22,015 bases of DNA from contig JAWOGF010000055.1 of the NCBI GenBank assembly GCA_046497075.1, forward strand, positions 1-22,015, given 5' to 3'. The notes beneath the pieces are model-generated. The model was not told the origin of the DNA and searched no databases. It saw nothing but the letters and a program-made list of their open reading frames with translations. Below are positions 13,292 to 21,876 of this stretch, piece after piece (the first letter of the stretch is position 1; every line of letters begins with the position of its first letter). A program made the position numbers and the translations under genes. This DNA is from Saliniplasma sp046497075. GTDB lineage: Archaea; Thermoplasmatota; Thermoplasmata; Halarchaeoplasmatales; Halarchaeoplasmataceae.

Positions 13292-16200
13292 TTAGTATTC
13301 CACGGTCCACGTGATAGCCGTATCCGTTGGATTATGTATCCAGTGGCCTTCACCTGGTGCAAACTCGAAGTTGTCTGGGTTGTAGTCGTAGGCTATATTA
13401 TTCTCTTGGGATGAATCGGAGAAGCCTACAACGTCCACTTCACCCGGTAAACCGTGGTTCCCGCTTGAAAAACTAGGCAGACTTACCATGTTCCAGCCGG
13501 GATTTAATGTTATATCAGTACTCGTTGGTTCTGTTCCCTCAACTGTCAGCGTATCGTCAGCGTTCATCTGTATCCATACACCCATGGTGTGATCCCAGCT
13601 GTTCAACCCATTGAAATGAGCGTCCCTTCCCGGTATATAAGACAGCCACTCGTCGGTTTCAGCATCATAGTACATCAACTTGTCATAACTTCCCGTGATT
13701 CCATAATCAGCATCTTCCAGTATCGCCGTTAAAGAAGTGTCACTTGGAATCAGGTTGAACGATACAAAGTTCCAACCGTCCGTTTGAGTGTCGGTAGTGA
13801 GGGATACATCGAATAAACTGGTCTCCACTTCTGGTTCCTGAACTGCATCTGTATTTTCCTCTTCCAAACCATTGGCACCTACTGTACGTACAACGTACCA
13901 CCAGAGTATCTCATCAGCAATTCCTTTATCTGTATCAACATACTGATATTGAGCGTTTCCATCAGCCGAAACACTGTCTAGGAAGGTACTTTCATCCCAT
14001 GGTCCACTCTGTAATTCCGAGCGATAGATGTTGTACTGTTCAACCTCATCTGGATCATCCGGACTTGCGTTCCAACTTACAAGATTATGATCCTTGCTTT
14101 CTCCATCAGAACCTCCGGTCAAAACTTCCAGCGCATGATTATAGTCCAAACCGTGATCGGGCAATTCGTTCCATGTAGAGCCACCGTCAGTGCTTATCCA
14201 GGCATTGTCCTCTATATAGCCGTCATACCTGCCGACTATATTTGGATCACTATCCGGATCATCTACTTCCAATATTACCCAGTAGTAACCGCCGTCAACA
14301 CTTATCGGCTGTGTGAAAGGGATCTCTATCCACTCATTTGGTCCCGGCTCTGCGACTTGCTCAGTTTCACATAGCAGCTCCCCAGGGCTTTGCCCGAATG
14401 TACCGTCCTCGTAAAGGTATCCTTGCGCGTAGTTGGCCTGGTTATATGCATAGTACGCTAACTCCGTTATTGGCTCAGCCTGGACTTCTACCCTCATAGC
14501 CACGTGGAACACACCTGGACTGGTCAAACCGGTTGCATCTTGAGGCTCTGTTCTATGAGGCTCATCATACAGCCATCTCCAATCCTCTGAAGTACCGGTA
14601 TGTTCGATTTCAAGATTTCCGGGTGGCTCAGGCGGCGTTCCTATTATAGAGAATGTTCCGTCACTGGTGTCTTCACCAGATGTTCCCGCTGTGTCAATCA
14701 CACGGGCCCTTATCAAACAATTTTCACCGTCTTCATTTGGTACTGTCCATGTGTAACTACCGCTGTTGGAAAGACCAGTCGCGATAGATGTCCAGCTTGA
14801 ACCTGAATCTGTACTGTAATATAGGTCAACATAGTCTATCGGGTTCTCACCTGCCGTAGTGCTCCATGTGATCGTTTCATCCGTTCCCGAAGTGAAGGTT
14901 TCACCACCGTTAGGTCGGGTAACGGTTATCTCGGGCGGATCGTCTAATGTGAAATCTACAGTAACCGTAGCCGGTGTAGTGGCCGGAGTGTCTGAGGATT
15001 CTGGAGAAACCAATGTAGGATTGCCCTCTTCATAGCCATTATAGTATTCAACTTTGTAGGACGAAATTGTAGTTAAATCGTCACTTGAACCGGTATACCA
15101 GTAGAATGTATCTTCCGAACCTGTGCCCCCGACCCAGTCATCCTCGAACTCGGTGATATCGAAGGCCATAAAGCTGGGAAAATCATATCTTGACCCAGTA
15201 TTAAAATACGGTTCTCTACTATCTGCAGGGTTACTGGTAGAGCCAATCCCCAGTTCGATATCGGCATCCCGTTCCCCTGTATCACTAAGTTCTGTCTTTG
15301 CTAGCAAGGAAGGCTGGGATCCATCCCCATCATAACGTGCTCCTGTAAAGCTTGGGATAGTATCCCACGAGAGGTCACCAAAAAGTTCATACGTCATCCA
15401 ATAAGTTCCGTCGTTGTTGGGTCCCCAAGTGCTACCCCAGGAATTAATTATCTTGAAAGCTCCCATCTCTCCTTCTACGCCCACATCATCATCATAACCT
15501 ACTACGGTATTAGCATGATTAGCAGAATAGGCATTGTAATTTCCTGTATGTAATATGTTACCAGAACCAAAGTTGTATTGACCCGAATCCATCGCCATGG
15601 GAACAGGACGTCCCTCATCGATCCATGACTTGATGACACCTGTATTCCAAACTCGGGTAGTTTCATAACCCGATGCTCTATGTTTTACAGAGTTTCTCCA
15701 CGCGGACTCATCACCCCACGAGATGTAATCACTATCATCATAGGGCATTGTTGCTAAATTGGCATCACCAACCGTCGCCGTCAACATCACAGGATCTAAC
15801 AAGGTAGCTCCTCCATCTTGTCCTCTGTTTATTTTATTGTAACTCCAAGCCGGACTCATTATGTACTCATCATTTCCAGTAGATGCGTCCCAACCATATG
15901 CTTCAGCCTGCATGTACGTGTTTGCATAGTATGACGACGCCCAAGCAGCACAGGAGTTTTGACTGCCCTGAGTATCTGCAGGGGGAAACCACGGATTTTC
16001 AGTAAGATCATTACTTGACAGCAAATTTGTATCTCTGTTCACACTATCTACCACCTTGACAGAACCGATCATCGATTCGTATTGTTCTTCAGTTGGTGGT
16101 AGAAGACCAGTTCCATGTCCATCTACAAGCAAATTGTAGTCCTTTTCTGGATCATATACTCCAATATTTTTTCTAAGTTCCTGAACTTCTTCCTCGGTCA

Positions 16201-16369
16201 TCAGGTGGCTGCGCTCTTCTAAATCATACGATACATTTGCTTCGGTGTTTCCTTCTGTCAAGTTCATAACAGGTTGGATCCCTGCAAAGAACAAGAGTCC
16301 AACTACAAGTATGACAAAACCAAGCGAACCAACACCAAGCGAATATATCAATTTTCTACGTTTTTTCAT
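13292..16369 (-). CDS. Exported papain-like cysteine protease with beta-sandwich modules and GWN-type C-terminal domain
   Basis: The 1025-residue protein has an N-terminal signal anchor (K-K-R-R, then a hydrophobic stretch at about 9-32) and a propeptide-like segment to about 125. A C1A papain-like domain follows with all key residues: Q134 and C140 in Q-G-S-Q-N-S-C-A-A-W, H285 in N-H-A-N-T-V-V-G-Y, and N309 in I-N-S-W-G-S-T-W-G. Next come a beta-rich region, a module starting T-R-P-N-G-G-E (about 478-575) like those of surface proteins, and a carbohydrate-binding-like beta region. A fibronectin III-like module (about 760-845) precedes a 176-residue C-terminal domain (850-1025) with two G-W-N-x-V-S motifs that ends W-T-V-E-Y. 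The ATG at 16369 has a strong ribosome site; an upstream TTG does not. The protein probably acts outside the cell. Substrate is unknown. Confidence 0.88.
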   Translation of the reverse strand: MKKRRKLIYSLGVGSLGFVILVVGLLFFAGIQPVMNLTEGNTEANVSYDLEERSHLMTEEEVQELRKNIGVYDPEKDYNLLVDGHGTGLLPPTEEQYESMIGSVKVVDSVNRDTNLLSSNDLTENPWFPPADTQGSQNSCAAWASSYYANTYMQAEAYGWDASTGNDEYIMSPAWSYNKINRGQDGGATLLDPVMLTATVGDANLATMPYDDSDYISWGDESAWRNSVKHRASGYETTRVWNTGVIKSWIDEGRPVPMAMDSGQYNFGSGNILHTGNYNAYSANHANTVVGYDDDVGVEGEMGAFKIINSWGSTWGPNNDGTYWMTYELFGDLSWDTIPSFTGARYDGDGSQPSLLAKTELSDTGERDADIELGIGSTSNPADSREPYFNTGSRYDFPSFMAFDITEFEDDWVGGTGSEDTFYWYTGSSDDLTTISSYKVEYYNGYEEGNPTLVSPESSDTPATTPATVTVDFTLDDPPEITVTRPNGGETFTSGTDETITWSTTAGENPIDYVDLYYSTDSGSSWTSIATGLSNSGSYTWTVPNEDGENCLIRARVIDTAGTSGEDTSDGTFSIIGTPPEPPGNLEIEHTGTSEDWRWLYDEPHRTEPQDATGLTSPGVFHVAMRVEVQAEPITELAYYAYNQANYAQGYLYEDGTFGQSPGELLCETEQVAEPGPNEWIEIPFTQPISVDGGYYWVILEVDDPDSDPNIVGRYDGYIEDNAWISTDGGSTWNELPDHGLDYNHALEVLTGGSDGESKDHNLVSWNASPDDPDEVEQYNIYRSELQSGPWDESTFLDSVSADGNAQYQYVDTDKGIADEILWWYVVRTVGANGLEEENTDAVQEPEVETSLFDVSLTTDTQTDGWNFVSFNLIPSDTSLTAILEDADYGITGSYDKLMYYDAETDEWLSYIPGRDAHFNGLNSWDHTMGVWIQMNADDTLTVEGTEPTSTDITLNPGWNMVSLPSFSSGNHGLPGEVDVVGFSDSSQENNIAYDYNPDNFEFAPGEGHWIHNPTDTAITWTVEY

Positions 16370-16377
16370 GTTTTTTA

Positions 16378-16388
16378 TCCTCCTCACC
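16378..16388 (-). promoter_or_regulatory. Ribosome binding site of the protease gene
   Basis: The minus strand reads GGTGAGGAGGAT, with eight bases to the ATG at 16369. It fixes the start and rules out the TTG at 16390, which lies upstream of the site. A short dyad CAATC-ACGG-GATTG at 16388-16401 overlaps its edge. Confidence 0.7.
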
Positions 16389-16413
16389 AATCACGGGATT
16401 GAACCGCTTTTGG

Positions 16414-16425
16414 TGTATAATGAAA
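16414..16425 (-). promoter_or_regulatory. Possible TATA box of the protease gene
   Basis: The minus strand reads CTTTCATTATAC, about 50 bases before the start. A transcript start near 16393 would give a leader of about 24 bases holding the ribosome site. It is followed by ATACACC, a word also found in the promoter of the GLUG protein gene. The assignment is weak. Confidence 0.35.
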
Positions 16426-16569
16426 GAGATTTGTAGTCAATAGTTTAACCTCCACGTATATCGTCGTTCGATATCCCATTTTTTCAATAGACATTCCCAT
16501 TTTCCTCATCCATCTCATCTCACTAGACTTTGTAAGAAAATATCTCTACTATACCTACTTATATTCTAG

Positions 16570-16597
16570 TTGTGGAACCACAAGTCATTAATATTTT
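16570..16597 (+). promoter_or_regulatory. Operator-like dyad next to the TATA box of the STAND regulator gene
   Basis: TTGTGG-AA-CCACAA at 16570-16583 is a perfect six-base-arm inverted repeat. Two bases further on, CATTAATATTTT at 16586-16597 is a TATA-like box centred 26 bases before the ATG at 16618, predicting a leaderless message. The dyad covers the BRE position, where a bound protein would affect TFB. Autoregulation by the encoded winged-helix protein is an inference. Confidence 0.55.
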
Positions 16598-16617
16598 GAA
16601 TGTGCTGAAATTAAGCA

Positions 16618-19608
16618 ATGGTCATATGTACAGTTATTGAAAAAATTCTCCTACATCTCAAAAATTACAGCAATAGTGTTAACACTTTTGAGGCATCTTT
16701 CAATATAACCCAAGCTGGCATCGCAGAAAGGTTGGGTATAAGTGAGGGGCATACTTCTAGAGAGATATTAAGATTAAAAAAGGAATACAATGGCTTGATA
16801 AAAGAACACCTAAGAAAAGTAAAAGGTATAAGAAAAAAACGGAAGGTTTACTCCCTTACTCCGAAAGGATACAAAAAGGCGGAGGAAATCCTCGAAAGGA
16901 TAAAGGACGAAAATATCAAGATAAGGGAGGAAAACGAATTGAGAGAAATAACATTGGGTGATGTAGGAGAATATTTGGATGACCCCTATCCAATCCTGAA
17001 AGCATTAAAACATCTAGACGACCATAAAATACTAGACCTAACCCAAAGAAAAAAGAAAGAATATATTTTCGTAGGAAGAGAGGATTACATCGAACGATTA
17101 AAAGAGATACTAGATAGTGTGAAGAAAGATGGATGTAGATCTGTATTTATCTCGGGAGAAGCTGGAATAGGCAAAACCTCGTTAGTTTCTAGGTTAAAAC
17201 CATACGCATCAGAAAACGGTTTCGAATTGCTCGTGGGAAAATCTTACTATGATAGTTCTGACCCATACCTCCCCTTCAAAGAAGCATTCGAAGGGTACTC
17301 AGAATCTACCCAAGAAAGCTCATTCTTTGGAGATGTATTATTCAGAGCTCAATCCCAGGAAGATGACCAGCAAAGTATGAGTAAAAAGGCATTCGATGCA
17401 AAAAGAAAATCAGTGTTCTACGAAAGCACCGAATGGGTGAAAGATATAGCATCCGATAAACCCCTCATCTTATTCCTAGATGACCTGCAGTGGGCTGATA
17501 AAGCCACCCTTCGTTTAATGCACTATATGATAACCAAGCTGGATGATAAGCCAGTACTGTTCTTAGGTTCTTACCGCCCGGAAGAGGTAGAACCAGGACA
17601 TCCCCTCAAAGATGTGATGCAGAGGTTGTCCCGTTCTCATCTCTACAAGGAATTGAAGTTGGACCCACTGACCTTGCAGGATACTAAAGAGATGCTCCAA
17701 AAGATGGTAGGGGGAAAGGAGGCACCGGACGAATTCCTAAATGTATTACACGATGTAACAAAGGGCAATCCACTCTTTATAAAGGAATGCGTGGGGGACA
17801 TGCTGGAGAGGGGCGTTATTGAACCGGAATACCACGAATATCCCAAGAGTGCTGATGATATGGAGATACCTACCATCCTTATGGATGTCATCGAGAGAAG
17901 AATACAGAAATTAGATGACACTACCATACGGGTACTGCAGATATCTAGTGTACTCGGGGAGGAAGTACCATTTACCATATTGAATAAGATTTTGGAGATG
18001 GATGAATTCGACCTATTCGAACACATAGATAAACTTGTGAGAACGGATATATGGTTCGAAAAACCGAATGAAGAGGTTTTCTGTTTCAGTCATGGATTGA
18101 TACACCTCACAGTGTATGAGGGTATATTGAATAACATCAGAAAGAGGTATCACCTCAAGGCTGCTGAGATACTCGAGGAGGAATATGAGGAACACTTAGA
18201 AGAGCACTGCACAGAGTTAGCTTTTCATTATGAAAAGGCTGATAGAGTTGAAGAAGCTATTAAATATTACTCCCAGGCAGGAAAGGAAGCTGAGAAAGTC
18301 TATGCTCATGAGGACGCTATAGAGATGTATGAAAAGGTCATTCAAATCTCTGATCGGATTTCAGATGAAGTTGTAGATAGATTCGATATACTGTTTAAGA
18401 TAGCATCAGCGTATCACATGATAGGAGAAGATGACGAGTTTAGAAAATATCAGACAAAGGCCCTCGATGAAGCAAAAACGCTGGAAGAAAAATCTAAAAC
18501 ATATCATAGGTTCGCTACGTCACTGATTAAACAGGGCGAATATGATAAAGCTCTGAAGAATGCCGAAGAGGGTTTGTCATTACATGAGGAAGAGTCCTTT
18601 CAAAGCATCAAATTACTTGATTGTAAAGGATGGATTTTTTACAGAAAGGGAGAAATCGATAAAGCTGAAGAGATATTCCGCGAGGAAGAAAAGATTGCTG
18701 AAAGATTGGGTGATAAAGAAGCATTAGCATGGGCTTTAAACAGTCTCGGGACTATTTTGATAAGGAAGTCAGAATACGAAAAATCCATTGAATATTTAAC
18801 CCGAGCCATGTCTCTTCATAAAGAATTTGATGATAAGAGACGGCTGTCATATATTTACAATGGTCTAGGGTGGGCATATGTAAACAATTGTGAACTTGAT
18901 AAAGCCCTTGAGTTTCATAATAAATTTTTGAAGATTAGTAAAGACATTGGCGACATCAATGCGATTATGACGGCATTAAATAATATTGGATCTGCTTATA
19001 TTAAAATGGGCGAGATTGACAAAGCGCTTACATATTATAATAAAGCCCTTGAAAGGAGTAAAATAATCGAGGAAAAATACCACAGATCTGTAATCATCGG
19101 AAACATAGGTGATCATTATCTAAAAAAAGGAGATCTTGAGAAGGCTTTAAAATACTTCGGTCAAAGCTTGAGGATAAGCGAGGAGATAGATAATGCATAT
19201 ATGATAATCGAGAACTACTTGAGTTATTCCGAATTGTATTTAAAGAAAGGAAAATTAACCGACGCGAAAAGTTATATCAAAAAATCAATGGAAAAATCAA
19301 AGGATATAGGGTATGCAAGCAAGATAGGGGCGGGACACAGAATGATGGGTACATTATTTACTAGAAAAGAGGAATGGAAAAAGGCTGAAGATGCGTTCGA
19401 GAAATCTCTCAAAATTTTCAAAGATACTGGAGAGAAAAATGAGCTTGGAAGGGTTTATTACGAGATAGGACTTATGTGGGCTAAAAGAAAAAATACCGAA
19501 AAAGCTGAAAAGAATCTACAGGAAGCCCGATCGTTATACGAAAAGGCAGGGATGGAGTTTTGGAAAGAGAAGGTTGTTGAAGCTTTGAAAAATTTGGAAA
19601 AAGAATGA
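16618..19608 (+). CDS. Winged-helix / STAND AAA ATPase / TPR regulator
   Basis: The 996-residue protein has three parts. Residues about 25-95 form a winged helix-turn-helix (I-T-Q-A-G-I-A-E-R-L-G-I-S, then the R-E-I-L-R-L recognition helix region and Y-S-L-T-P-K-G wing). From F-V-G-R-E at 151-155 a STAND-type AAA ATPase begins, with Walker A G-E-A-G-I-G-K-T-S at 180-188. Walker B L-I-L-F-L-D-D lies at 283-289 and G-S-Y-R-P-E-E near 317-323. From about 540 to the end run many TPR repeats (G-E-Y-D-K-A-L, G-E-I-D-K-A-L-T-Y-Y, G-D-L-E-K-A-L-K-Y-F and others). The layout resembles ATP-dependent switch regulators such as the MalT type, but with the DNA-binding part at the N-terminus. No membrane segment is seen. 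It stands alone between two surface-protein genes on the other strand and may control them. The signal sensed is unknown. Confidence 0.9.
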   Translation: MVICTVIEKILLHLKNYSNSVNTFEASFNITQAGIAERLGISEGHTSREILRLKKEYNGLIKEHLRKVKGIRKKRKVYSLTPKGYKKAEEILERIKDENIKIREENELREITLGDVGEYLDDPYPILKALKHLDDHKILDLTQRKKKEYIFVGREDYIERLKEILDSVKKDGCRSVFISGEAGIGKTSLVSRLKPYASENGFELLVGKSYYDSSDPYLPFKEAFEGYSESTQESSFFGDVLFRAQSQEDDQQSMSKKAFDAKRKSVFYESTEWVKDIASDKPLILFLDDLQWADKATLRLMHYMITKLDDKPVLFLGSYRPEEVEPGHPLKDVMQRLSRSHLYKELKLDPLTLQDTKEMLQKMVGGKEAPDEFLNVLHDVTKGNPLFIKECVGDMLERGVIEPEYHEYPKSADDMEIPTILMDVIERRIQKLDDTTIRVLQISSVLGEEVPFTILNKILEMDEFDLFEHIDKLVRTDIWFEKPNEEVFCFSHGLIHLTVYEGILNNIRKRYHLKAAEILEEEYEEHLEEHCTELAFHYEKADRVEEAIKYYSQAGKEAEKVYAHEDAIEMYEKVIQISDRISDEVVDRFDILFKIASAYHMIGEDDEFRKYQTKALDEAKTLEEKSKTYHRFATSLIKQGEYDKALKNAEEGLSLHEEESFQSIKLLDCKGWIFYRKGEIDKAEEIFREEEKIAERLGDKEALAWALNSLGTILIRKSEYEKSIEYLTRAMSLHKEFDDKRRLSYIYNGLGWAYVNNCELDKALEFHNKFLKISKDIGDINAIMTALNNIGSAYIKMGEIDKALTYYNKALERSKIIEEKYHRSVIIGNIGDHYLKKGDLEKALKYFGQSLRISEEIDNAYMIIENYLSYSELYLKKGKLTDAKSYIKKSMEKSKDIGYASKIGAGHRMMGTLFTRKEEWKKAEDAFEKSLKIFKDTGEKNELGRVYYEIGLMWAKRKNTEKAEKNLQEARSLYEKAGMEFWKEKVVEALKNLEKE

Positions 19609-19691
19609 CGCTAGTAAATGCGCTGTAGAATACTTCTATATATATTATGAAGGAACCCGATTTTAGTATAGACAGTTATGGCGTTTAACAT

Positions 19692-19703
19692 AAAAATAAA
19701 GAG
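19692..19703 (-). terminator. T-rich terminator of the GLUG protein gene
   Basis: The minus strand reads CTTTATTTTTAT about 15 bases after the TAA stop at 19719-19721. It is shorter and less pure than the tracts after the two related genes. The 110-base gap 19609-19718 holds nothing else I can identify. Confidence 0.45.
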
Positions 19704-19718
19704 AGGGTTTTTGAATCT

Positions 19719-21692
19719 TTAGTATTCCACCGTCCACTCAACCTCTTGTTCAGCGTAGATCCAGTAACCTTCACCGGGCTCAAACTCGAAGGTGTCAACA
19801 CCCGTAGTATACGCAAGGTTGTTTTCCGCTAAAGCATCGAAATAGCCTATCTGTGAAACCTGATCGGGCACACCTGTTCCCGGTTCACTGCTGGGGTAGC
19901 TCACCATGTTCCACCCTTCATGTAATGTTATGGTGGTATCTGTTGGCTTGTATCCTTTGACTGTCAGTGTGTCGTCTGCAGCCATCCTTATCCACAAACC
20001 CATAGCATGGTCCCATGTATCTAGTTTGTTGAAGTGATCAGTTCTACCCGGTTCATACGAGGTCCATTCATCAACGGAAGCATCGTAGTACATCAAACGA
20101 CTGTAGTTACCAGTTATACCATGCTCTTCATGTTCCAAGATAGATTCAAGATCATTATCTTCCAAATCTATATTGAATGAAACAAAGTTCCAGCCATCAG
20201 CCTCTCCACCTGCGGAAAGAAATATGTCAAATGTAGCAACCCCCTCGAAAACAGCCGTAATCTCCTTGTCCCCGTCCATATTTATGGTAGTTAAATTCGA
20301 TTTAGTATCCTCTATTGTCGTATTATCTCCGGTCCACTCAACGAAGGCTGATCCTTCATCTGGTACTGCTTCAAGATCGATCACCTCACCGGGTTCACAC
20401 AGGAACTCGCCTTCAACAGGTTCCGTCACCTGTCCACCCTTTGTAGAATTGGCAACCAACGAATATATTTCAAAACCAACATCTTCCCATCTCAAAAATG
20501 GATAACCATCGTTGACCACCTCATCATCATCGACATTCCAGATGTACTCATTCTGCTCATCATCGTAGGGATTGCCGACGAAATCCCAGGGTTCTTCGAG
20601 ACCTACAGTTGAAAGGTCTGTGAAAGTGGCCACATCTTTCATCTCCGCGGTGTTCTTGCCTGTTCCTCCGTCACTTGTGGTCTGTCCAGTAGTGTCCACA
20701 TCCCAGAACGAGTTGGACACCGTGCCAGAATTATATCCTAGGAGCCCGCCTACAGAATTACCACCCGTGACGGCCCCAGTCGCATATGATTTATCTACCA
20801 GGCCTTGCCTGTTATATCCTAGGAGTCCGCCTATATAATCGCCGTCGATGACGGTCCCAGCCGCATATGAGTTGGACACCGTGCCATCCCAGTTATATCC
20901 CATGAGTCCACCTACACCTTGGGAGCCAGTAACGTCTCCCGTTGCATATGAGTTGGACACCGTACTGTACCAGTGCTGTCCCACTAGCCCTCCTATACAC
21001 TCGTTCCCGTTAACATTTCCAGAAGCATACGAGTTGGATATAGAGTTGCCATCGTTGTATCCCACGAGCCCGCCTCCATAGTCCGTTAAGTGCACGTTAC
21101 TAGTTGAGTACGAGTTGTTAATCGGACCATCGTTGTATCCCACGAGTCCGCCTACTTGATTCTCACCGCTTACGTTACCAGTTGTGTACGAGTTATTAAC
21201 CCTGCTATCTTTGTTCTCTCCCACGAGTCCACCTACTTCCTCTCTACCTCTCACTTCGGCATCGACGACTCCGACATTGGTGATTTCTGCTCCCTCGTCG
21301 GTATGTCCAAACAGAGCAACATAATCTGTATCTGATCTATTTATGTAGAGGTCGCTTATCTCATGTCCATTCCCGTTAAAAGTGCCTAGGAATGGGTAAT
21401 ACTGATCCCCTATCGGTTCCCAACCGTTTTCAGTATCGACTAAATCGTCGTAACCTGCTGTAGTTTCGTTTAACTCGTTCATCAACACATTTTCGCCATC
21501 GTCACCTCTTACATCCCATAAATCATTCCAATCGTAGATTTCTTGGACAGCTTGGAGTTCACTTTCTTCGATATCATCATTATCTTCCTCTAACTCATTA
21601 TAGATATCAGAGTTGACAAAATACATACTAAATGTACTTACCACTAAAAATGCAACTATACAAACCCCTAACACTTTAAGGCATTTTTGCAT
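19719..21692 (-). CDS. Exported GLUG-repeat surface protein with GWN-type C-terminal domain
   Basis: The 657-residue protein starts with a signal-peptide-like segment (M-Q-K-C-L-K then hydrophobic to about residue 25). A region with P-F-L-G-T-F-N-G-N-G-H-E-I-S-D-L-Y-I, common before GLUG repeats, leads into seven GLUG motifs (about 153-331). These have cores like V-G-G-L-V-G-Y-N and N-S-Y-A-T-G-x-V. The family-typical segment S-F-W-D-V-D-T-T-G-Q follows. An InlB-like repeat with F-V-E-W-T-G-D and I-T-A-V-F-E-G lies at about 410-484. The last 172 residues form the same domain as the papain-like protein, with G-W-N-F-V-S, G-W-N-M-V-S and terminal W-T-V-E-Y. Several N-x-S/T sequons suggest glycosylation. 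The ATG at 21692 has a clean ribosome site; the frame is open 26 codons further but reads as non-coding. It is probably a surface or adhesion protein. Confidence 0.88.
   Translation of the reverse strand: MQKCLKVLGVCIVAFLVVSTFSMYFVNSDIYNELEEDNDDIEESELQAVQEIYDWNDLWDVRGDDGENVLMNELNETTAGYDDLVDTENGWEPIGDQYYPFLGTFNGNGHEISDLYINRSDTDYVALFGHTDEGAEITNVGVVDAEVRGREEVGGLVGENKDSRVNNSYTTGNVSGENQVGGLVGYNDGPINNSYSTSNVHLTDYGGGLVGYNDGNSISNSYASGNVNGNECIGGLVGQHWYSTVSNSYATGDVTGSQGVGGLMGYNWDGTVSNSYAAGTVIDGDYIGGLLGYNRQGLVDKSYATGAVTGGNSVGGLLGYNSGTVSNSFWDVDTTGQTTSDGGTGKNTAEMKDVATFTDLSTVGLEEPWDFVGNPYDDEQNEYIWNVDDDEVVNDGYPFLRWEDVGFEIYSLVANSTKGGQVTEPVEGEFLCEPGEVIDLEAVPDEGSAFVEWTGDNTTIEDTKSNLTTINMDGDKEITAVFEGVATFDIFLSAGGEADGWNFVSFNIDLEDNDLESILEHEEHGITGNYSRLMYYDASVDEWTSYEPGRTDHFNKLDTWDHAMGLWIRMAADDTLTVKGYKPTDTTITLHEGWNMVSYPSSEPGTGVPDQVSQIGYFDALAENNLAYTTGVDTFEFEPGEGYWIYAEQEVEWTVEY
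20700..21236 (-). repeat. Seven imperfect 78-81-base coding repeats (GLUG motifs)
   Basis: Each unit encodes 26-27 residues around G-G-L-V-G-Y-N and N-S-Y. An eighth, degenerate copy precedes them. The repeats are diverged at DNA level, so they look old and kept for structure rather than recently expanded. They probably form a beta-solenoid-like stalk. Confidence 0.88.
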
Positions 21693-21699
21693 CAAACAT

Positions 21700-21706
21700 A
21701 TCACCT
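21700..21706 (-). promoter_or_regulatory. Ribosome binding site of the GLUG protein gene
   Basis: The minus strand reads AGGTGAT, an exact match to the 16S tail, with seven bases to the ATG at 21692. Another ATG touching the site at 21699 is out of frame. The site excludes the far upstream start at 21770. Confidence 0.8.
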
Positions 21707-21728
21707 GTTTATTTGCTCCTCTATAATA

Positions 21729-21744
21729 ACACCTAATTCGGTGT
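21729..21744 (-). promoter_or_regulatory. Operator-like palindrome upstream of the GLUG protein gene
   Basis: ACACCGAATTAGGTGT on the minus strand is symmetric at 14 of 16 positions. A/T-rich sequence just upstream (AAAAATATCAAATA at about 21746-21760) could be the TATA box, which would put the palindrome between TATA and transcript start, where a repressor would block. No binding protein is known. Confidence 0.45.
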
Positions 21745-21856
21745 ATTTGATATTTTTGTGTATTAATCATAATTATAGTATCTAATCAGGAAGAATAATC
21801 GATCACGGATATAAAATCTAAAAATGATGCTTGGTATAACAAATAGGCTCCCAATT

Positions 21857-21872
21857 AAAAAAAAGAAAAAAA
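21857..21872 (-). terminator. Poly-T terminator of the partial third GWN-domain gene
   Basis: A minus-strand run of T with one C starts four bases after the TAA stop at 21877-21879. Its form nearly repeats that of the tract at 13272-13286. Confidence 0.7.
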
Positions 21873-21876
21873 GGTT

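Noticed and set aside
16618..19608. Antiviral STAND (Avs-type) defence ATPase
   Set aside because: The N-terminal part is a winged helix rather than a nuclease or other effector domain, and no defence genes are nearby. A transcription regulator is the simpler reading.
20700..21236. CRISPR-like array suggested by regularly spaced repeats
   Set aside because: The repeats are diverged, in frame and encode GLUG motifs; there are no constant repeats with unique spacers and no cas genes.
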